This document shows positions 47,346-59,246 of a stretch of 64,000 nt of DNA, one piece after another. Within the stretch, counting starts at the first letter, position 1, and every line of letters begins with the position of its first letter. A program made the position numbers and the translations under genes. The notes under the pieces were generated by a model. It was not told the origin of the DNA, searched no databases, and saw only the letters and a list, made by a program, of their open reading frames with translations. Source of the DNA: Adenophora triphylla var. japonica (taxonomy: Eukaryota > Streptophyta > Magnoliopsida > Asterales > Campanulaceae); NCBI GenBank assembly GCA_022495995.1, contig JAFEMH010001294.1, positions 372,001 to 436,000 on the forward strand, given 5' to 3'.

Positions 47346-47436
47346 CCCATGTCCCGAGCATCTAACTGATGCCACTGCTTCAGCTTCTTCTGCAGCTCTT
47401 TTAGTCCAACTACTACCAATACTGCCAGGCTTACAT

Positions 47437-47978
47437 TGTTGGGATAGAGGACCAACCGGATTAGACATCGAAGCAAGAGGGAAAAATTCGTCAGTAATTG
47501 CTGGAGACAAGAGCGGCCGCGCTGGCTATGTGCGCGACCGTGCTCTTGGACAGAGACTGAAGCTCGGGTGGAATTCTTCGAGGGCGACCGCGCTGGACAG
47601 TGAGGGCGACCGCGCTGGGGGATTTTACAAAGGCGTTGGAGTTTACGGGCCGCTAAGCGCCGCGAGCTTCTTCGGAGGGCGGCCGCGCTGGGCCCGTTTT
47701 TACAGCAGTTCAGAATTCCTTGTTTGTTTAGGTTTTGGTTTGTTCCCTAGTCATATATAAGTAAAGTTCCGCCCCCTCTCTCATTGTAACACAAATTCTA
47801 CATACATAGTGCAAGATCCTGGCTTGGTAGTGCCCCCAGACGTAGCCAATCAAATTGGTGAACTGGGTTAACAATTTCTTGTGTTCTTTTCTGTTTTTTT
47901 TTATTTCTTGTGCTTGGTTTGTATGCTCTAATCGTTCTTGTAGGTTTGCTTGGGTTGTGGAGGGCCATATTCACAACA
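47437..47978 (+). repeat. 5' LTR of Tork-like copy a
   Basis: U3 has five GCGGCCGCGCT/GCGACCGCGCT motifs (47513-47690), then TATATAA at 47754-47760. Confidence 0.95.
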
Positions 47979-47980
47979 AC

Positions 47981-47992
47981 TGGTATCAGAGC
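47981..47992 (+). promoter_or_regulatory. Primer binding site, Tork-like copy a
   Basis: TGGTATCAGAGC, complement of initiator methionine tRNA. Confidence 0.95.
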
Positions 47993-48034
47993 TTTTGGTT
48001 TCAAGATCAAGGGAGTTGTTCCAAGCAATCAAGA

Positions 48035-50158
48035 ATGGGCAAGGAGAAACAGGCGGTTGAGAAATTCGATGGGTCTGACTACGGATATTGGAGGATGCAG
48101 ATTTTGGATCTTTTGTACAACAAAGACCTCTATAAGCCTCTGAAGGGTGTCAAACCGGAAGATGAAGATCAGGAAGAATGGGAACTCATGGATCGGAAAG
48201 CCCTAGGGGTGGTTAGATCTACTTTGTCAAAGTGGATTGCGAAGACTACCAAGAAGGCGACAACCACCAAGGAGCTATTGGATTATCTTACTGAGAGATT
48301 TGAAACTCCATCTGCTGCAAATAAGGTTGATTTGATACGTAAGATGGGTAGTCTCAAGATGCAAGAGGGAGGATCCTTGGCTAAGCACATCGATGAGTTT
48401 ATGGATGTTATAGATTCATTGACAGCGGTGGAGATCAAGTTCGATGATGAGGTTCATGCGTGTTTGTTGCTAGCTTCTTTACCGGCAAGTTGGAGCGGAA
48501 CAGTGACTGCGATCAACGCTTCAGCAGGTAAGAAGAAATTGAAGTATGATGATGTTAAGGACTTTCTTTTGGCTGAGGAAAATCGCATGAAGAAGTTAGG
48601 GACATCGAGTGCTTCGGGATCGGCTTTAGCTACTACTAGCAAGGGGAAGCCGGGTACTAGCAAACAAGGGAGAACCGAATCTAGGGAGAACGTGGTGAGT
48701 GGTAAGGGCAAGACCGGGGAGAACAAAGACAAACCGAAGGTTGCGAAAGGATCTGTTCAGTGCTATCATTGTAAGGAGTTGGGACACTTCAAGAGGGATT
48801 GTCCAAATCGTAAGGGCAATCAGGTGAATGTGACAATAGAAAGTGATGATGTACTGGTTCTGAGTGTTAGTAGCGCACTAGAATCATGGGTGCTGGATTC
48901 GGGGGCATCATTCCACTCTTGCGGGCACAAGGAAGAGATGGAGAACTACACTTCCGGTGATTTCGGGAAGGTCTATCTGGCTGATGGCGAGCCTTTGGAA
49001 ATCAAGGGGAAGGGGGATGTCAGAATAGGAGCATCGGACGGGAAGGTCTTACATCTGAACGGGGTCAGACACATTCCGGGTTTGAAAAAGAACCTACTTT
49101 CAGTTGGGCAGTTGGACGACGAAGGTTACAAGGTGACATTCGGCTGCAGAAACTGGGTTATTACCAAGGAGGATTGTGAGATCGCTCGGGGTAATAAGGA
49201 GGGGACTTTGTATTTGGCGAATAACACCAAGGACAGTATCGCGGTGGTAGCAGCCAAGGGTGATACGGATTTGTTGCACTGTCGATTGGGTCACATGAGT
49301 GAGACGGGGATGAAGGTGCTTTGTTCAAAGGGACTACTACCGGGTTTGAAGACAGTCAACGTGGGGATCTGCGAAGATTGTATGTTTGTCAAACAGGGGA
49401 GAAATAATTTCTCAAGGACAGGTAGGGGTTTTAGGGAAGCAAAGTTGGAATTGGTTCACACGGACTTGTGGGGGCCATCTCCGGTTACATCTCTGGGTGG
49501 TGCGTCATATTACATGACTTTCATTGATAATTCTACAAGGAAGGTTTGGGTCTATTTCTTGAAGGGGAAAGATGAGTCTTTCGAGGTGTTCAAGAAGTGG
49601 AGGACCTTGGTGGAGAATCAGACGGGACTCAAGCTTAAGTGCTTGAGATCAGACAATGGTGGGGAGTATGAGCTTGGTGAGTTTAGGGAATATTGTGCTG
49701 CGAATGGCATTCGTATGGAGAAAACTCCAAAGCGGACACCACAACTCAACGGGGTAGCAGAGAGGATGAACAGAACATTGAATGAGCGGGCTAGAAGTAT
49801 GAGATTGAAGTGTGGACTTCCGAAGACGTTCTGGGCATATGCAGTTGACATGGCAGCTTTCTTGATCAATCGGGGACCATCGGTACCATTGGGGAATGGA
49901 ATTCCAGAGGAAGCTTGGAGTGGCAAGCAGGTAAATCTGTCCTTTCTTCGCATATTTGGCTACGATTTTTATGTTCATGTTGATTCTGCTGAGAGAACTA
50001 AATTAGATGCTAAATCTGTTAAGTGTACATTTATTGGGTATGGCGGGGATGACTTCGGGTACAAGTTTTGGGATGACCAAAATCATAGAGTTATTCGTAG
50101 TCGAGATGTGGTATTCAATGAACAGGTTTTGTACAAGGACGTAAAGGGGCATCGATGA
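48035..50158 (+). pseudogene. Copia Gag-protease-integrase, copy a
   Basis: Open from ATG 48035 (MGKEKQAVEKFDGSDYGYW), 42 bases after the PBS; the open frame extends further upstream into the LTR, but that part is not coding. It encodes 708 residues: capsid region to about 220, CCHC knuckle CYHCKELGHFKRDC at about 243, protease WVLDSGASFHSC at about 285, GAG-pre-integrase HCRLGHM at about 415. The integrase DDE residues are VHTDLWGP (474), RSDNGGEYE (538) and AERMNRT (573). A frameshift at about 50150 cuts it from RT. Confidence 0.92.
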
Positions 50159-51920
50159 CACTAGTTCGGAATCGGAAATTGTAGAGGTGGATATTCCTAA
50201 CTCGGGTGGGAGCAGAACGGTTCATGATGACCATGGTCGGGAGGTCACCGAAGATGAACCACGTACTCGGAACCGGATATTCCGCTGCGTAGATCCAGCA
50301 GGTTGCGTGGATCGCCTGACAGGTATACTCCATCCAATTATTATTTGTTGTTGACAGATAATGGGGAACCGGAATGTTATGCGGAGGCTGTTCGTAGTGC
50401 ACTTTGTAACAAGTGGAAAGCTACAATGGATGATGAGATGGACTCATTGAAGGCCAACAAAACTTGGGAGTTGACTGAACTATCTAAGGGGAAGAAGGCA
50501 CTGCATAACAAGTGGGTTTACAGGATCAAGGAGGAAGCAGACGGTAGCAAGCGTTACAAGGCAAGACTGGTTGTAAAAGGGTTTCAGCAAAAGTACGGTA
50601 TTGACTACACCGAAGTATTCACTCCGGTTGTGAAGATGACCACTATCAGAATGGTTCTGGGGATAGTAGTGGCGGACAACTTGTTGCTTGAACAGATGGA
50701 TGTGAAGGCAGCCTTTCTTCATGGGGACTTGGAGGAAGAGATTTACAGGGTACAGCCAGAGGGTTACTTGTCTAAGGGTAGCGGGGAGCTAGTTTGCGAG
50801 ATTGACTAAGAGCTTGTATGGCCTTAAACAAGCTCCTAGGCAAGCAGGTACAGAAGTTTGATGGATTCATGCATGACATTGATTTTATCGAGATGTGAAG
50901 CGGATCATTGTTGCTACTTCAAGAACACGGACAATGGGTATATTATCTTGCCGTTATATGTGGACGACATGCTAATAGCGGGCTCTAGCAGTAGAGAGGT
51001 AAACGATTGAAGACTCGGTTGTCGAACGGTTCGAGATGAAGGATTTGGGAGAGGCCAGAAAAATCTTGGGCATGCGGATTGACCGGGATAGGGAGTCGGG
51101 CAAGTTGGTTCTTTCACAAGCAAAATACGTTGAGAAGATCTTAGCAAGGTTTTGTATGGAAGAGGCGAAGCCAACAGGGACGCCATTGGGTTTGCATTTC
51201 AAGCTATCCGAGAAGGACTCACCTAGGGGCAAGGAGGAGCGTGACAAGATGGAGAGAACTCCATATGCTTCAGCAGTGGGGAGTCTCATGTATGCAATGG
51301 TGTGTACAAGGCCGGACATTGCACATGCGGTGGGAGTAGTCAGCCGGTTTATGGGCAATCCAGGAAAGCAACATTGGGAAGCGGTTAAGTGGATCCTACG
51401 TTATTTAAAGGGTACTGCTGGTAAGGCTCTGTGTTTCTCGAGCAAGGAAGTGGTGTTAGCGGGTTATGTTGATGCGGACTTGGCATCAAGTCATCTTGAT
51501 AAGAGGAGAAGTACTACGGGTTATGTGTTTACATTGGATGGTACGGCAATCTCCTGGGCTTCTAAATTGCAGAAGATCGTGGCGCAGTCGATTGCAGAAG
51601 CAGAATATGTGGCAGTGACAGAGGCGAGTAAAGAGATGGTATGGCTGCAGAACTTCTTGGGTGAACTTGGGAAAACGCGAAGTGGTAACGTTCTCTACAG
51701 CGACAGTCAGAGTGCAATACATTTGGCAAGAAATCCGGCGTTTCATTCGAGGACGAAGCACATTGAACTGAGGTTTCACTACATCAGACATCTCTTGGAG
51801 GAGAAAATCTTGGGGCTAGAGAAGATATTGGGATCAGAAAATCCGGCTGACATGTTGACAAAGGTTGTGAATCTTGATAAATTGAAGCTGTGCAAAGCTT
51901 CAATTGGGCTCGAAGAATAG
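50159..51920 (+). pseudogene. Copia reverse transcriptase and RNase H, copy a
   Basis: RT is read in 50303-50809 (YKARLVVKGFQQKYG, MDVKAAFLHGDL). After small deletions YGLKQAPRQ and the catalytic YVDDMLIAGSS (50953-50985) are out of frame. RNase H is intact in 51036-51920, with [20 protein letters not shown] and SDSQSAIHLA. At least three frameshifts lie between 50150 and 51036. Confidence 0.92.
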
Positions 51921-52030
51921 AAGAGGAGGATGGCACTACCATGATCGAGGTGAGCACTAGGAGGACACCAAGGATGAGTTGAAGAACGGATACGGGGCTT
52001 ATATGTGTGGTTGATCTCTAGGTGGGAGAT

Positions 52031-52571
52031 TGTTGGGATAGAGGACCAACCGGATTAGACATCGAAGCAAGGGGGAAAAATTCGTCAGTAATTGCTGGAG
52101 ACAAGAGCGGCCGCGCTGGCTATGTGCGCGACCGCGCTCTTGGACAGAGACTGAAGCTCGGGTGGAATTCTTCGAGGGCGACCGCGCTGGACAGTGAGGG
52201 CGACCGCGCTGGGGGATTTTACAAAGGCGTTGGAGTTTCTGGACGCTAGCGCGACCGCGCTTCTTCGGAGGGCGGCCGCGCTGGGCCCGTTTTTACAGCA
52301 GTTCAGGATTCCTTGTTTGTTTAGGTTTTGGTTTGTTCCCTAGTCATATATAAGTAAAGTTCCGCCTTCTCTCTCATTGTAACACGAATTCTACATACAT
52401 AGTGCAAGATCATGGCTTGGTAGTGCCCCCAGACGTAGCCAATCAAATTGGTGAACTGGATTAACAATTTCTTGTGTTCTTTTCTGTTTTTTTTTATTTC
52501 TTGTGCTTGGTTTGTGTGCTCTAATCGTTCTTATAGGTTTGCTTGGGTTGTGGAGGGCCATATTCACAACA
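52031..52571 (+). repeat. 3' LTR of Tork-like copy a
   Basis: Partner of 47437-47978. The main differences lie in the motif-rich stretch (52237-52275). Confidence 0.95.
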
Positions 52572-52736
52572 TACATATATGAACTAAAGCAAACAGATTC
52601 AGTATAATGGAGCAGGTGATCATCGAAAACTTAAAGTTTACGTTTTTCTTACTCTTATCCATCTTAATTCTCGGCAATGTTTTTCTGAAATGATATTTTG
52701 CTATGATTTAATGCGTCTTGAGTCTGATCTTTCCCT

Positions 52737-52745
52737 CTATTTATA
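52737..52745 (-). promoter_or_regulatory. TATA box of the TAR-like gene
   Basis: The minus strand reads TATAAATAG, 75 bases before the ATG at 52662. Confidence 0.75.
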
Positions 52746-53357
52746 CTAATGGCCATGAGGCCGGCAACTAAATATCACGCACGTTGACATTGTGTCTGAT
52801 TTATATTTCTAATTAAAGAAATAAAACAAGCAGTCTTCAGTTCCAAGCACGTAAACTAGTGAAGATTTAGATTATCTTATGGAGCGGAGTATAATTAATT
52901 AACTTTTTCGTAGAATAAATTAATCCAGTGTGAATTCATTAGTAGTAGTTGTTTAATTCCAGTTTTGGCTATATGCATGCCATTGATAGTAGGTAGGAAA
53001 CTTTCTCTCTCCCCTCAAACTTCTCCGGCCACCTCTAAGGCACCCTCACTACCGACGTCTCTCCGTCTCCCCTATGTATAATGAATATGGGCCCTCCTGA
53101 TGATCTAACTGAGAACCTATGGATGGATGATACATTTGGGGCAGTTGTGAAGACTTGCTTTCAGATTTTTTCTTAAAATAATGAAATATTTTTATCTAAT
53201 GATAGTACGTACTCACACTCACGTAGGAAGTTCCCCAGGTCATTGTTTATACAACGTTTGTAATTAAAAAAAATTAAACAAGCAGCACTCTAGAAGCGCG
53301 TAGTTAAGGTCTTTAACTATAATTTACTAACTAAATATAAAGTCTTAATATATATTT
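52746..53357. other. Upstream spacer of the TAR-like gene
   Basis: AT-rich, with no reading frame or repeat that I can name. It is the likely distal promoter of the broken TAR-like gene. Confidence 0.4.
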
Positions 53358-53837
53358 CCTCCGTCGCACAATAATATACGAAAAGACTCATTTTGGGGGC
53401 CAACAATAATAAGCAAAATCTCAGTGAGACCACTTGTCATGCTCAAAATAAAAACTTCCCTAGTCTCTATCCCACTTTCTCTGTTCTACCCAATTATCTA
53501 CACTCACAACACATTACCTTTTTAATTTTCTACTTAATTCTTGCGTCCATCCAATTTTGCATAGACGGATATACTACCTCCATGGCTCCATCTCACTCGA
53601 ATGACACAAATTTTCATTTTGGTGTCCCATTTAAGAACACGCACCCAAAATGGAAAATTTTTAATTCATTTTTATTTATGAGACTCACCTGTCATACTCA
53701 TTCATAATAATTATCCGCTTACTTTTTTCTACCCTCCTATCTCACTTTTTTCACTCACAACACTTACTCCACTACACATTCTCCTTAATTTCTGGGTAAG
53801 GGCAACTTTGTGTCTTTTGTGTGTGACGGAGAGAATA
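53358..53837. mobile_element. Remnants of Stowaway-like MITEs
   Basis: CCTCCGTCGCACAATA at 53359, GCATAGACGGATATACTACC at about 53560 and TGTGTGACGGAGAGAATA at 53820 are MITE-end-like sequences facing each other. They suggest two overlapping or nested degraded elements. Confidence 0.45.
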
Positions 53838-54060
53838 CTCTATCCGTCCCATCCGAAATAGGATTCTTGTTCCGACACGAGAATTAAGAAAAAGTGTTAG
53901 TGGAGTAGGTGTTGTTAGTATGAAAAGTGAGGTAAAAGAGATATAGATAGTTGTTGTTAGTGTGAGAGTGGGTCCCACCGATTAAAACATTTTTCTTTTG
54001 TGATTGTCATATTTCGAATGGAAAACAAAATTGACAAAACTTTCTATCGAGCGGAGGGAG
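53838..54060. mobile_element. Stowaway-like MITE
   Basis: Ends CTCTATCCGTCCC and GAGCGGAGGGAG, flanked by TA at 53836-53837 and 54061-54062; 223 bp, non-coding. Confidence 0.65.
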
Positions 54061-54062
54061 TA

Positions 54063-54847
54063 TATATTAAACTTACTTGTTAGTTAGTTAATAGTTGTCT
54101 CTTCTTGAACGTAGGACTTTCGTGGTGGGAGTATGTTGTTGTGTATCTTAAACTAACTAGATTAATTTGGCCACATGGTCATGGAAGCATAATTTCTCAT
54201 GTTGTTTCCTATAACGACAATGCCATGTTAGTTAATGCCTGATGAGATTGTGACTGAATTTGGATGTTCACATCGGATTCAGAATTTTTAGTGTTCCCGG
54301 GTAAAAAAATTAACGTCACGAATACGAATTATCGTTGTAGATACGTAAAAGTATTTTATAACTAGTAAACTAACAAAGGCTTATCGAAAATAATATCTGA
54401 GTTAATTTCTGCTAGTTATATTTTTAAGAATATTTGATGTTTTAATTATCACTCAAATCTATTTGATCATATAGTCACAAAATTGAATTAAAAAAAAAGG
54501 AAAGTACTACGAAATGATAAAAAACTTTTCAAATGTATTTTGTATCAAAACAATTTAAAATAAATAAATTGGTCATTGGATTTTGGACGGAAGGAGTATA
54601 ACGAAGTGTCCCTAAACTTTTTTGAAAGTAATTGTAGTAACTTGAGAATGAAATTATGAAAATTTCAATCCTAAACTGCTACAAACTTATTGAAAAATCA
54701 ATGTAACTATTGATATTAACAAAATGAATCAGAATTAAAAATTGAACTATCTTATCTTATGTTTGTTATGTTTGTGAATCTTAATTATGTTTGTTATGTT
54801 TGTAAAGAATCAATCAAAAAAAAAATATTATCCTTTTTGTCCCATTA
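54063..54847. other. AT-rich spacer
   Basis: Nothing recognisable beyond another MITE-end-like GGACGGAAGGAGTA at about 54588. Confidence 0.4.
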
Positions 54848-55614
54848 TGTTGGGATTGGAGTCCTAAACTATGAGGAAAAGGGAGTCTAAGTCGGAGGAG
54901 TTGCTGAGATCAAGGAGGAAATTCGGGGAAGACCTTCTATTGCGATGGGCGACCGCCCAGGTGGTGTTAGGCGACCGCTCAGGAGGACAGAAGCATTGGC
55001 TCGTGGAATTTTTTGGCTTGGGCGACCGCCCATGGAGTGATGGGCGACCGCCCACGTATCGGGAGAGAAAAATCTGCAGCTGATTTGTTTCCTATTTTGA
55101 TTAGAACTCTTCTTAATTTTGATTTAGGGTTTCCTTGTATTACTATATAAGCATAGTGACGACCTAGAACAGATTTGTGAGTTGTGTAGCAACATATTAG
55201 AAGGTGTCTAATACATATTGGCTTGGCAATTGCCCCCGGACGTAATTCATGTGTTGAATGAACCGGGTAAACAACTCTTGTGTTCTTGTGTGTGATTCTC
55301 TCATTATTGTACGTGTGGGTGTGTTGATTTCTTGTCTAGATTGCAACGGGGTATCGCCAAATTCACAACAACTGGTATCAGAGCATTGGTTCGGAGGATT
55401 CAAAGTTTCATTAGTTGATTTTTTGAATCGCGTTCTTGGGGATTTTGGTGAAGCAATCAGATGAAGAACTCAATCGAGAAATTCAACGGTGTGAATTTCA
55501 CATTTTGGAGAACAAGGATTGAAGACTACCTTTATTGTAAGGATCTTCATGGACCCTTGAAGGAGAAGCCCGAAGGTATGTCACAAGGGGATTAGGAGCG
55601 CTATGTAGTAAACG
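54848..55614 (+). mobile_element. Truncated copia retrotransposon (LTR plus start of gag)
   Basis: LTR 54848-55370 (TGTTGGGATTGGAG...AATTCACAACA) carries four GGGCGACCGCCC-type motifs at 54947-55055 and a TATATAA box at 55145-55151. The PBS TGGTATCAGAGC is at 55373-55384. Gag starts at ATG 55461 (MKNSIEKFNGVNFTFWRTR), hits a stop at 55593, and homology to the Tork-like gag ends at about 55614. The rest is missing. It is related to but distinct from the Tork-like family here. Confidence 0.85.
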
Positions 55615-55803
55615 CTTCGTAAGCAAGGGCTAATTTTTATTTTTTTTTGTTTTTAGGCAACGCCTCTCTCTCTCTCTCTCCTTACAGCCGCTGCTTTCTC
55701 TTCTCTCCCACATCCCTACACACTCTCTCCCTCTCTATCGATTCCCTAACCCTCACAACTTACCCGGCCCTCTTCCTCCTCAGGTGCGATTCTTGGTGAA
55801 TAC
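55615..55803 (+). other. CT-rich gene leader, part 1
   Basis: A polypyrimidine, (CT)n-containing stretch typical of a plant 5' UTR. It continues after the copia insertion at 60945-61092. No start codon can be tied to a known protein. Confidence 0.45.
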
Positions 55804-56348
55804 TGTTGTGAATATGGCCCTCCACACCCAAGCTAACCTACAAGAATAATCATCGCACACAAAACAAGCACAAGAAATCAAAGAAACAGAGAAGAACACA
55901 AGAAATTGTTAACCCAGTTCAACAATTTGATTGGCTACGTCTGGGGGCACTACCAAGCCAGGATCTTGCACTATGTAATTAGAATTTGTGTAACAACTGA
56001 ATTGGGGGCGGAACATTGTTTATATATGACCTAGGGTAGAGTCCAATTCCTAAACAAACAAGGAAACTTTGATTGTTGCTGAACGGGCGGAGCGCGGCCG
56101 CTCTCCTGCTGAGCGCGGTCGCGCCCATTTGACGAGTAAGACCAACGCCGGCCTCGGCCCTTGAGCGCGGTCGCCACTTTCCTCTCGGCGCGGTCGCCCT
56201 CGAAGATGTCCCTCCCGAGCACCATTCTCGGCACAAGAGCGCGGTTGCGCACACATGTGCGGCGCGGCCGCTCTTGACCCCAGAAACCTGCTACGAAAAA
56301 TCTTCCCCTTGCTTCGATGTCTAGCCCAATTGATCCTCTAACCCAACA
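55804..56348 (-). repeat. 3' LTR of Tork-like copy b
   Basis: GC-rich motifs lie at 56090-56275 and TATATAA (minus) at about 56021-56027. Confidence 0.93.
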
Positions 56349-56395
56349 ATCTCCCACCTAGAGATCAACCACACATATAAGCCTCGTATCCGTCT

Positions 56396-57808
56396 TCAAC
56401 TCACCCTTGGTGTCCTCCTATTGCTCACCTCGATCATGGTAGTGCCATCCTCCTCTCTCATTCTTGAAGCCCCGATTGAAGCTTTGCACAGCTTCAATTT
56501 CTCAAGGTTCACAACCTTCGTCAACATGTCAGCCGGATTCTCCGATCCCAATCTCTTCTCAAGCCACAAAGTCTTCTCCTCCAAGAGATGCCTGATGTAG
56601 TGAAACCTCAGTTCAATGTGCTTCGTCCTCGAATGAAACGCCGGATTATTTGCCAAGTGAATTGCGCTCATTTCATCCTTGTAGAGAATATTACCACTTC
56701 GCGTCTTCCCAAGTTCACCCAAGAAGTTACGCAGCCAAACCATCTCTTTACTTGCTTACATCATGCCACATATTACGCCTGCGATCGGCGAGCCACGATC
56801 TTTTGTAACTTAGAAGCCCAGGAGATTGCTGTACCACCTAATGTAAACACATAACCCGTAGTACTTCTCCTTTTATCAAGATCACTTGATGCCAAGTCCG
56901 CATCAACATAACCCGCTAACACCACTTCCTTGCTCGAAAAACACAGAGCCTTACCAAATAGCAGCATTCTTCAAATAACGTAGGATCCACTTAACCGCTT
57001 CCCAATGTTGCTTTCCTGGATTGCCCATGAACCGGCTGACTACTCCCACCGCATGTGCAATGTCCGGCCTTGTACACACCATTGCATACATGAGACTCCC
57101 CACAGCTGAAGCATATGGAGTTCTCTCCATCTTGTCACGCTCCTCCTTGTTCCTAGGCGAGTCCCTCTCGGATAGCTTGAAATGCAAACCCAATGGCGTC
57201 CCTGTTGGCTTCGCCTCTTCCATACAAAACCTTGCTAAGACCTTCTCAACATATTCTGCTTGTGAAAGAACCAACTTGCCCGACTCCCTATCCCGATCAA
57301 TCCGCATGCCCAAGATTTTCCTTGCCTCTCCCAAATCCTTCATCTCGAACCGCTCTGACAACTGAGTCTTCAACCTGTTTACCTCTCTACTGCTAGAGCC
57401 CGCTATCAACATGTCGTCCACATATAACAGCAAGATAATATACCCATTGTCCGTGTTCTTGAAGTAGCAACAATGATCCGCCTCGCATCTGATAAAATCA
57501 ATGTCGTGCATGAATCCATCAAACTTCCTGTACCACTGCCTAGGAGCTTGTTTAAGGCCATACAAGCTCTTAGTCAATCTGCAAACTAGCTTCTCGCTAC
57601 CCTTAGACAAGAAACCCTCTGGCTGTACCATGTAAATTTCCTCCTCCAAGTCCCCACGAAGAAAGGCTGTCTTCACATCCATCTGTTCAAGCAATAAGTT
57701 GTCCGCCACTACTATCCCCAGAACCATTCTGATAGTGGTCATCTTCACAACCGGAGTGAATACTTCGGTGTAGTCAATACCGTACTTTTCTTTGAAACCC
57801 TTTTTCAA
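56396..57808 (-). pseudogene. Copia reverse transcriptase and RNase H, copy b
   Basis: RT is open over 57808-56951: [27 protein letters not shown], catalytic YVDDMLIAGSS (about 57420), LGEARKILGMRID. A frame change at about 56960 leads to RNase H ([14 protein letters not shown]), and another near 56760 to the C-terminal AIHLANNPAFHSRTKHIELR. Here the RT core is intact in one frame, unlike copy a. Confidence 0.92.
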
Positions 57809-57943
57809 CCGAGTCTTGCCTTGTAACGCTTGCTACCGTCTGCTTCCTCCTTGATTACGTAAACCCATTTGTTATGCGGTGCCTTCTTCCCCTTAGGTAG
57901 TTCGGTCAACTCCCAAGTTTTGTTTGCCTTCAATGAGACCATC

Positions 57944-59246
57944 TCATCTTCCATCGCAGCCTTTCCACTTATTACAAAGCACACTACGAATCGCTCCGCA
58001 TAACATTCCGGTTCCCATTATCATCAACAACAAATAATAATTCGAAGGAGTATACGTCGGGTGATCCACGCAATCTGCTGGATCTACGCGGCGGAATATC
58101 CGGTTACAGAGTACGTGGTTCATCTTCGGTGACCTCTGACCATGGTCAACATGAAGCTGTCCTGCTTCCCACCCGAGTCTGGAATATCCACCTCTACAAC
58201 CTCTCGGTTCCGAACTAGTACCATCGGATGCCCCCTTTCTATCCTTGTACAAAACTGTTCATTGAATACCACATCTCGACTACGAATAACCTTATGGTTT
58301 TGATCATCCCAAAATTTATACCCGAAGTCATCCCCGCCATACCCAATAAATGTACACTTAACGATTTAGCATCTAATTTAGTTCTCTCAGCGAGAATCAA
58401 CATGAACATAAGAAACGCAGCCAAATACGCGAAGAAAGGACAAATTTACCTTGCCACTCCAAGCTTCCTGCGGAATTCCGTTCCCCAATGGAACCGATGG
58501 TCCCCGATTGATCAAGAAAGGCTGCCGTGTCAATCGCATATGCCCGAACGTCTTCGGAAGTCCACACTTCAATCTCATACTTCTAGCCCGCTCGTTCAAT
58601 GTTGTTCATCCTTTACGCTACCCCGTTGAGTTGTGGAGTCTTCTTTGGAGTCTTCTCCATACGAATACCATTCGCGACACAATATTCCCTAAACTCCCGA
58701 GCTCATACTCCCACCATTATACGATCTCAAACACTTAAGCTTAAGTCCCGTTTGATTCTCCACCAAGGCCCTCCACTTCTTGAACACCTCGAAAGCTTCA
58801 TCTTTCCCCTTCAAGAAATAGACCCGAGACCTTCCTTGTAGAATCATCAATAAAAGTCATATAATATGACGCACCACCTGTGAGATGTAACCGGAGATGG
58901 CCCCCACAAATCCGTGTGAACCAATTCCAACTTTGTTTCCCTCGATCCCTACCTTTTTGTCCTTGAGAAATTATTTCTCCCTTGTTTGCCAAACATACAA
59001 TCTTCGCAGATCCCCACGTTGACCGGTCTTCAAACCCGGTAGTAGACCACTTAGAACAAAGTACCTTCATCCCCGTCTCACTCATGTGACCCAATCGACA
59101 GTGCCACAAATCGGTATCACCCCTTGGCTGCTTGCCACCGCAATACTATCCTTGGTGTTGTTTCGCCAAATACAAAGTACCCTCCTTATTACCCCGAGCG
59201 ATCTCACAATCCTCCTTGGTAATAATCCAGTTCTAACGGCCGAAAG
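57944..59246 (-). pseudogene. Copia integrase, copy b
   Basis: HCRLGHMSETGMKVL begins at 59109. The core continues in broken frames to 58239 (NERARSMRLKCGLP, WSGKVNLSFLRVFG). The linker to RT runs to 57944. More frameshifts than in copy a. Confidence 0.88.

Larger units (their letters stand above)
47437..52571 (+). mobile_element. Tork-like Ty1/copia retrotransposon, copy a
   Basis: LTRs at 47437-47978 (542 bp) and 52031-52571 (541 bp), TGTTGGGATAGAGG...ATATTCACAACA. TSD TACAT lies at 47432-47436 and 52572-52576. PBS TGGTATCAGAGC is at 47981-47992 and PPT GGTGGGAGAT at 52021-52030. It is 5135 bp, a standard size. Same family as 55804-60939. The clade is tentative. Confidence 0.95.
47346..52662 (-). 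pseudogene. Alliinase/TAR-like gene, first exon, split by a copia element
   Basis: Removing the copia element 47437-52571 and one TACAT joins 52662-52572 to 47436-47346 in one open frame. It starts MDKSKKNVNFKF, followed by a hydrophobic signal/anchor segment, then SWTKRAAEEAEAVASV and RCSGHG. This matches the N-terminus and start of the EGF-like domain of the alliinase/tryptophan-aminotransferase-related family (PLP enzymes; TAR members make the auxin precursor indole-3-pyruvate). At the Gly after CSGHG the sequence runs straight into the hAT end, and no later exons or PLP-binding domain are present. The start codon is supported by a TATA box 75 bases upstream. Inactive. Confidence 0.82.

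Noticed and set aside
47855..48034. Upstream extension of the copia frame to 767 codons
   Set aside because: This part spans LTR and primer binding site. The first plausible initiator is ATG 48035, matched by ATG 60347 in the sister copy.
52606..52689. Plus-strand mini-ORF MEQVIIENLKFTF... resembling a signal peptide
   Set aside because: It is the exact complement of the TAR-like first exon, which has family motifs and a TATA box on the minus strand.
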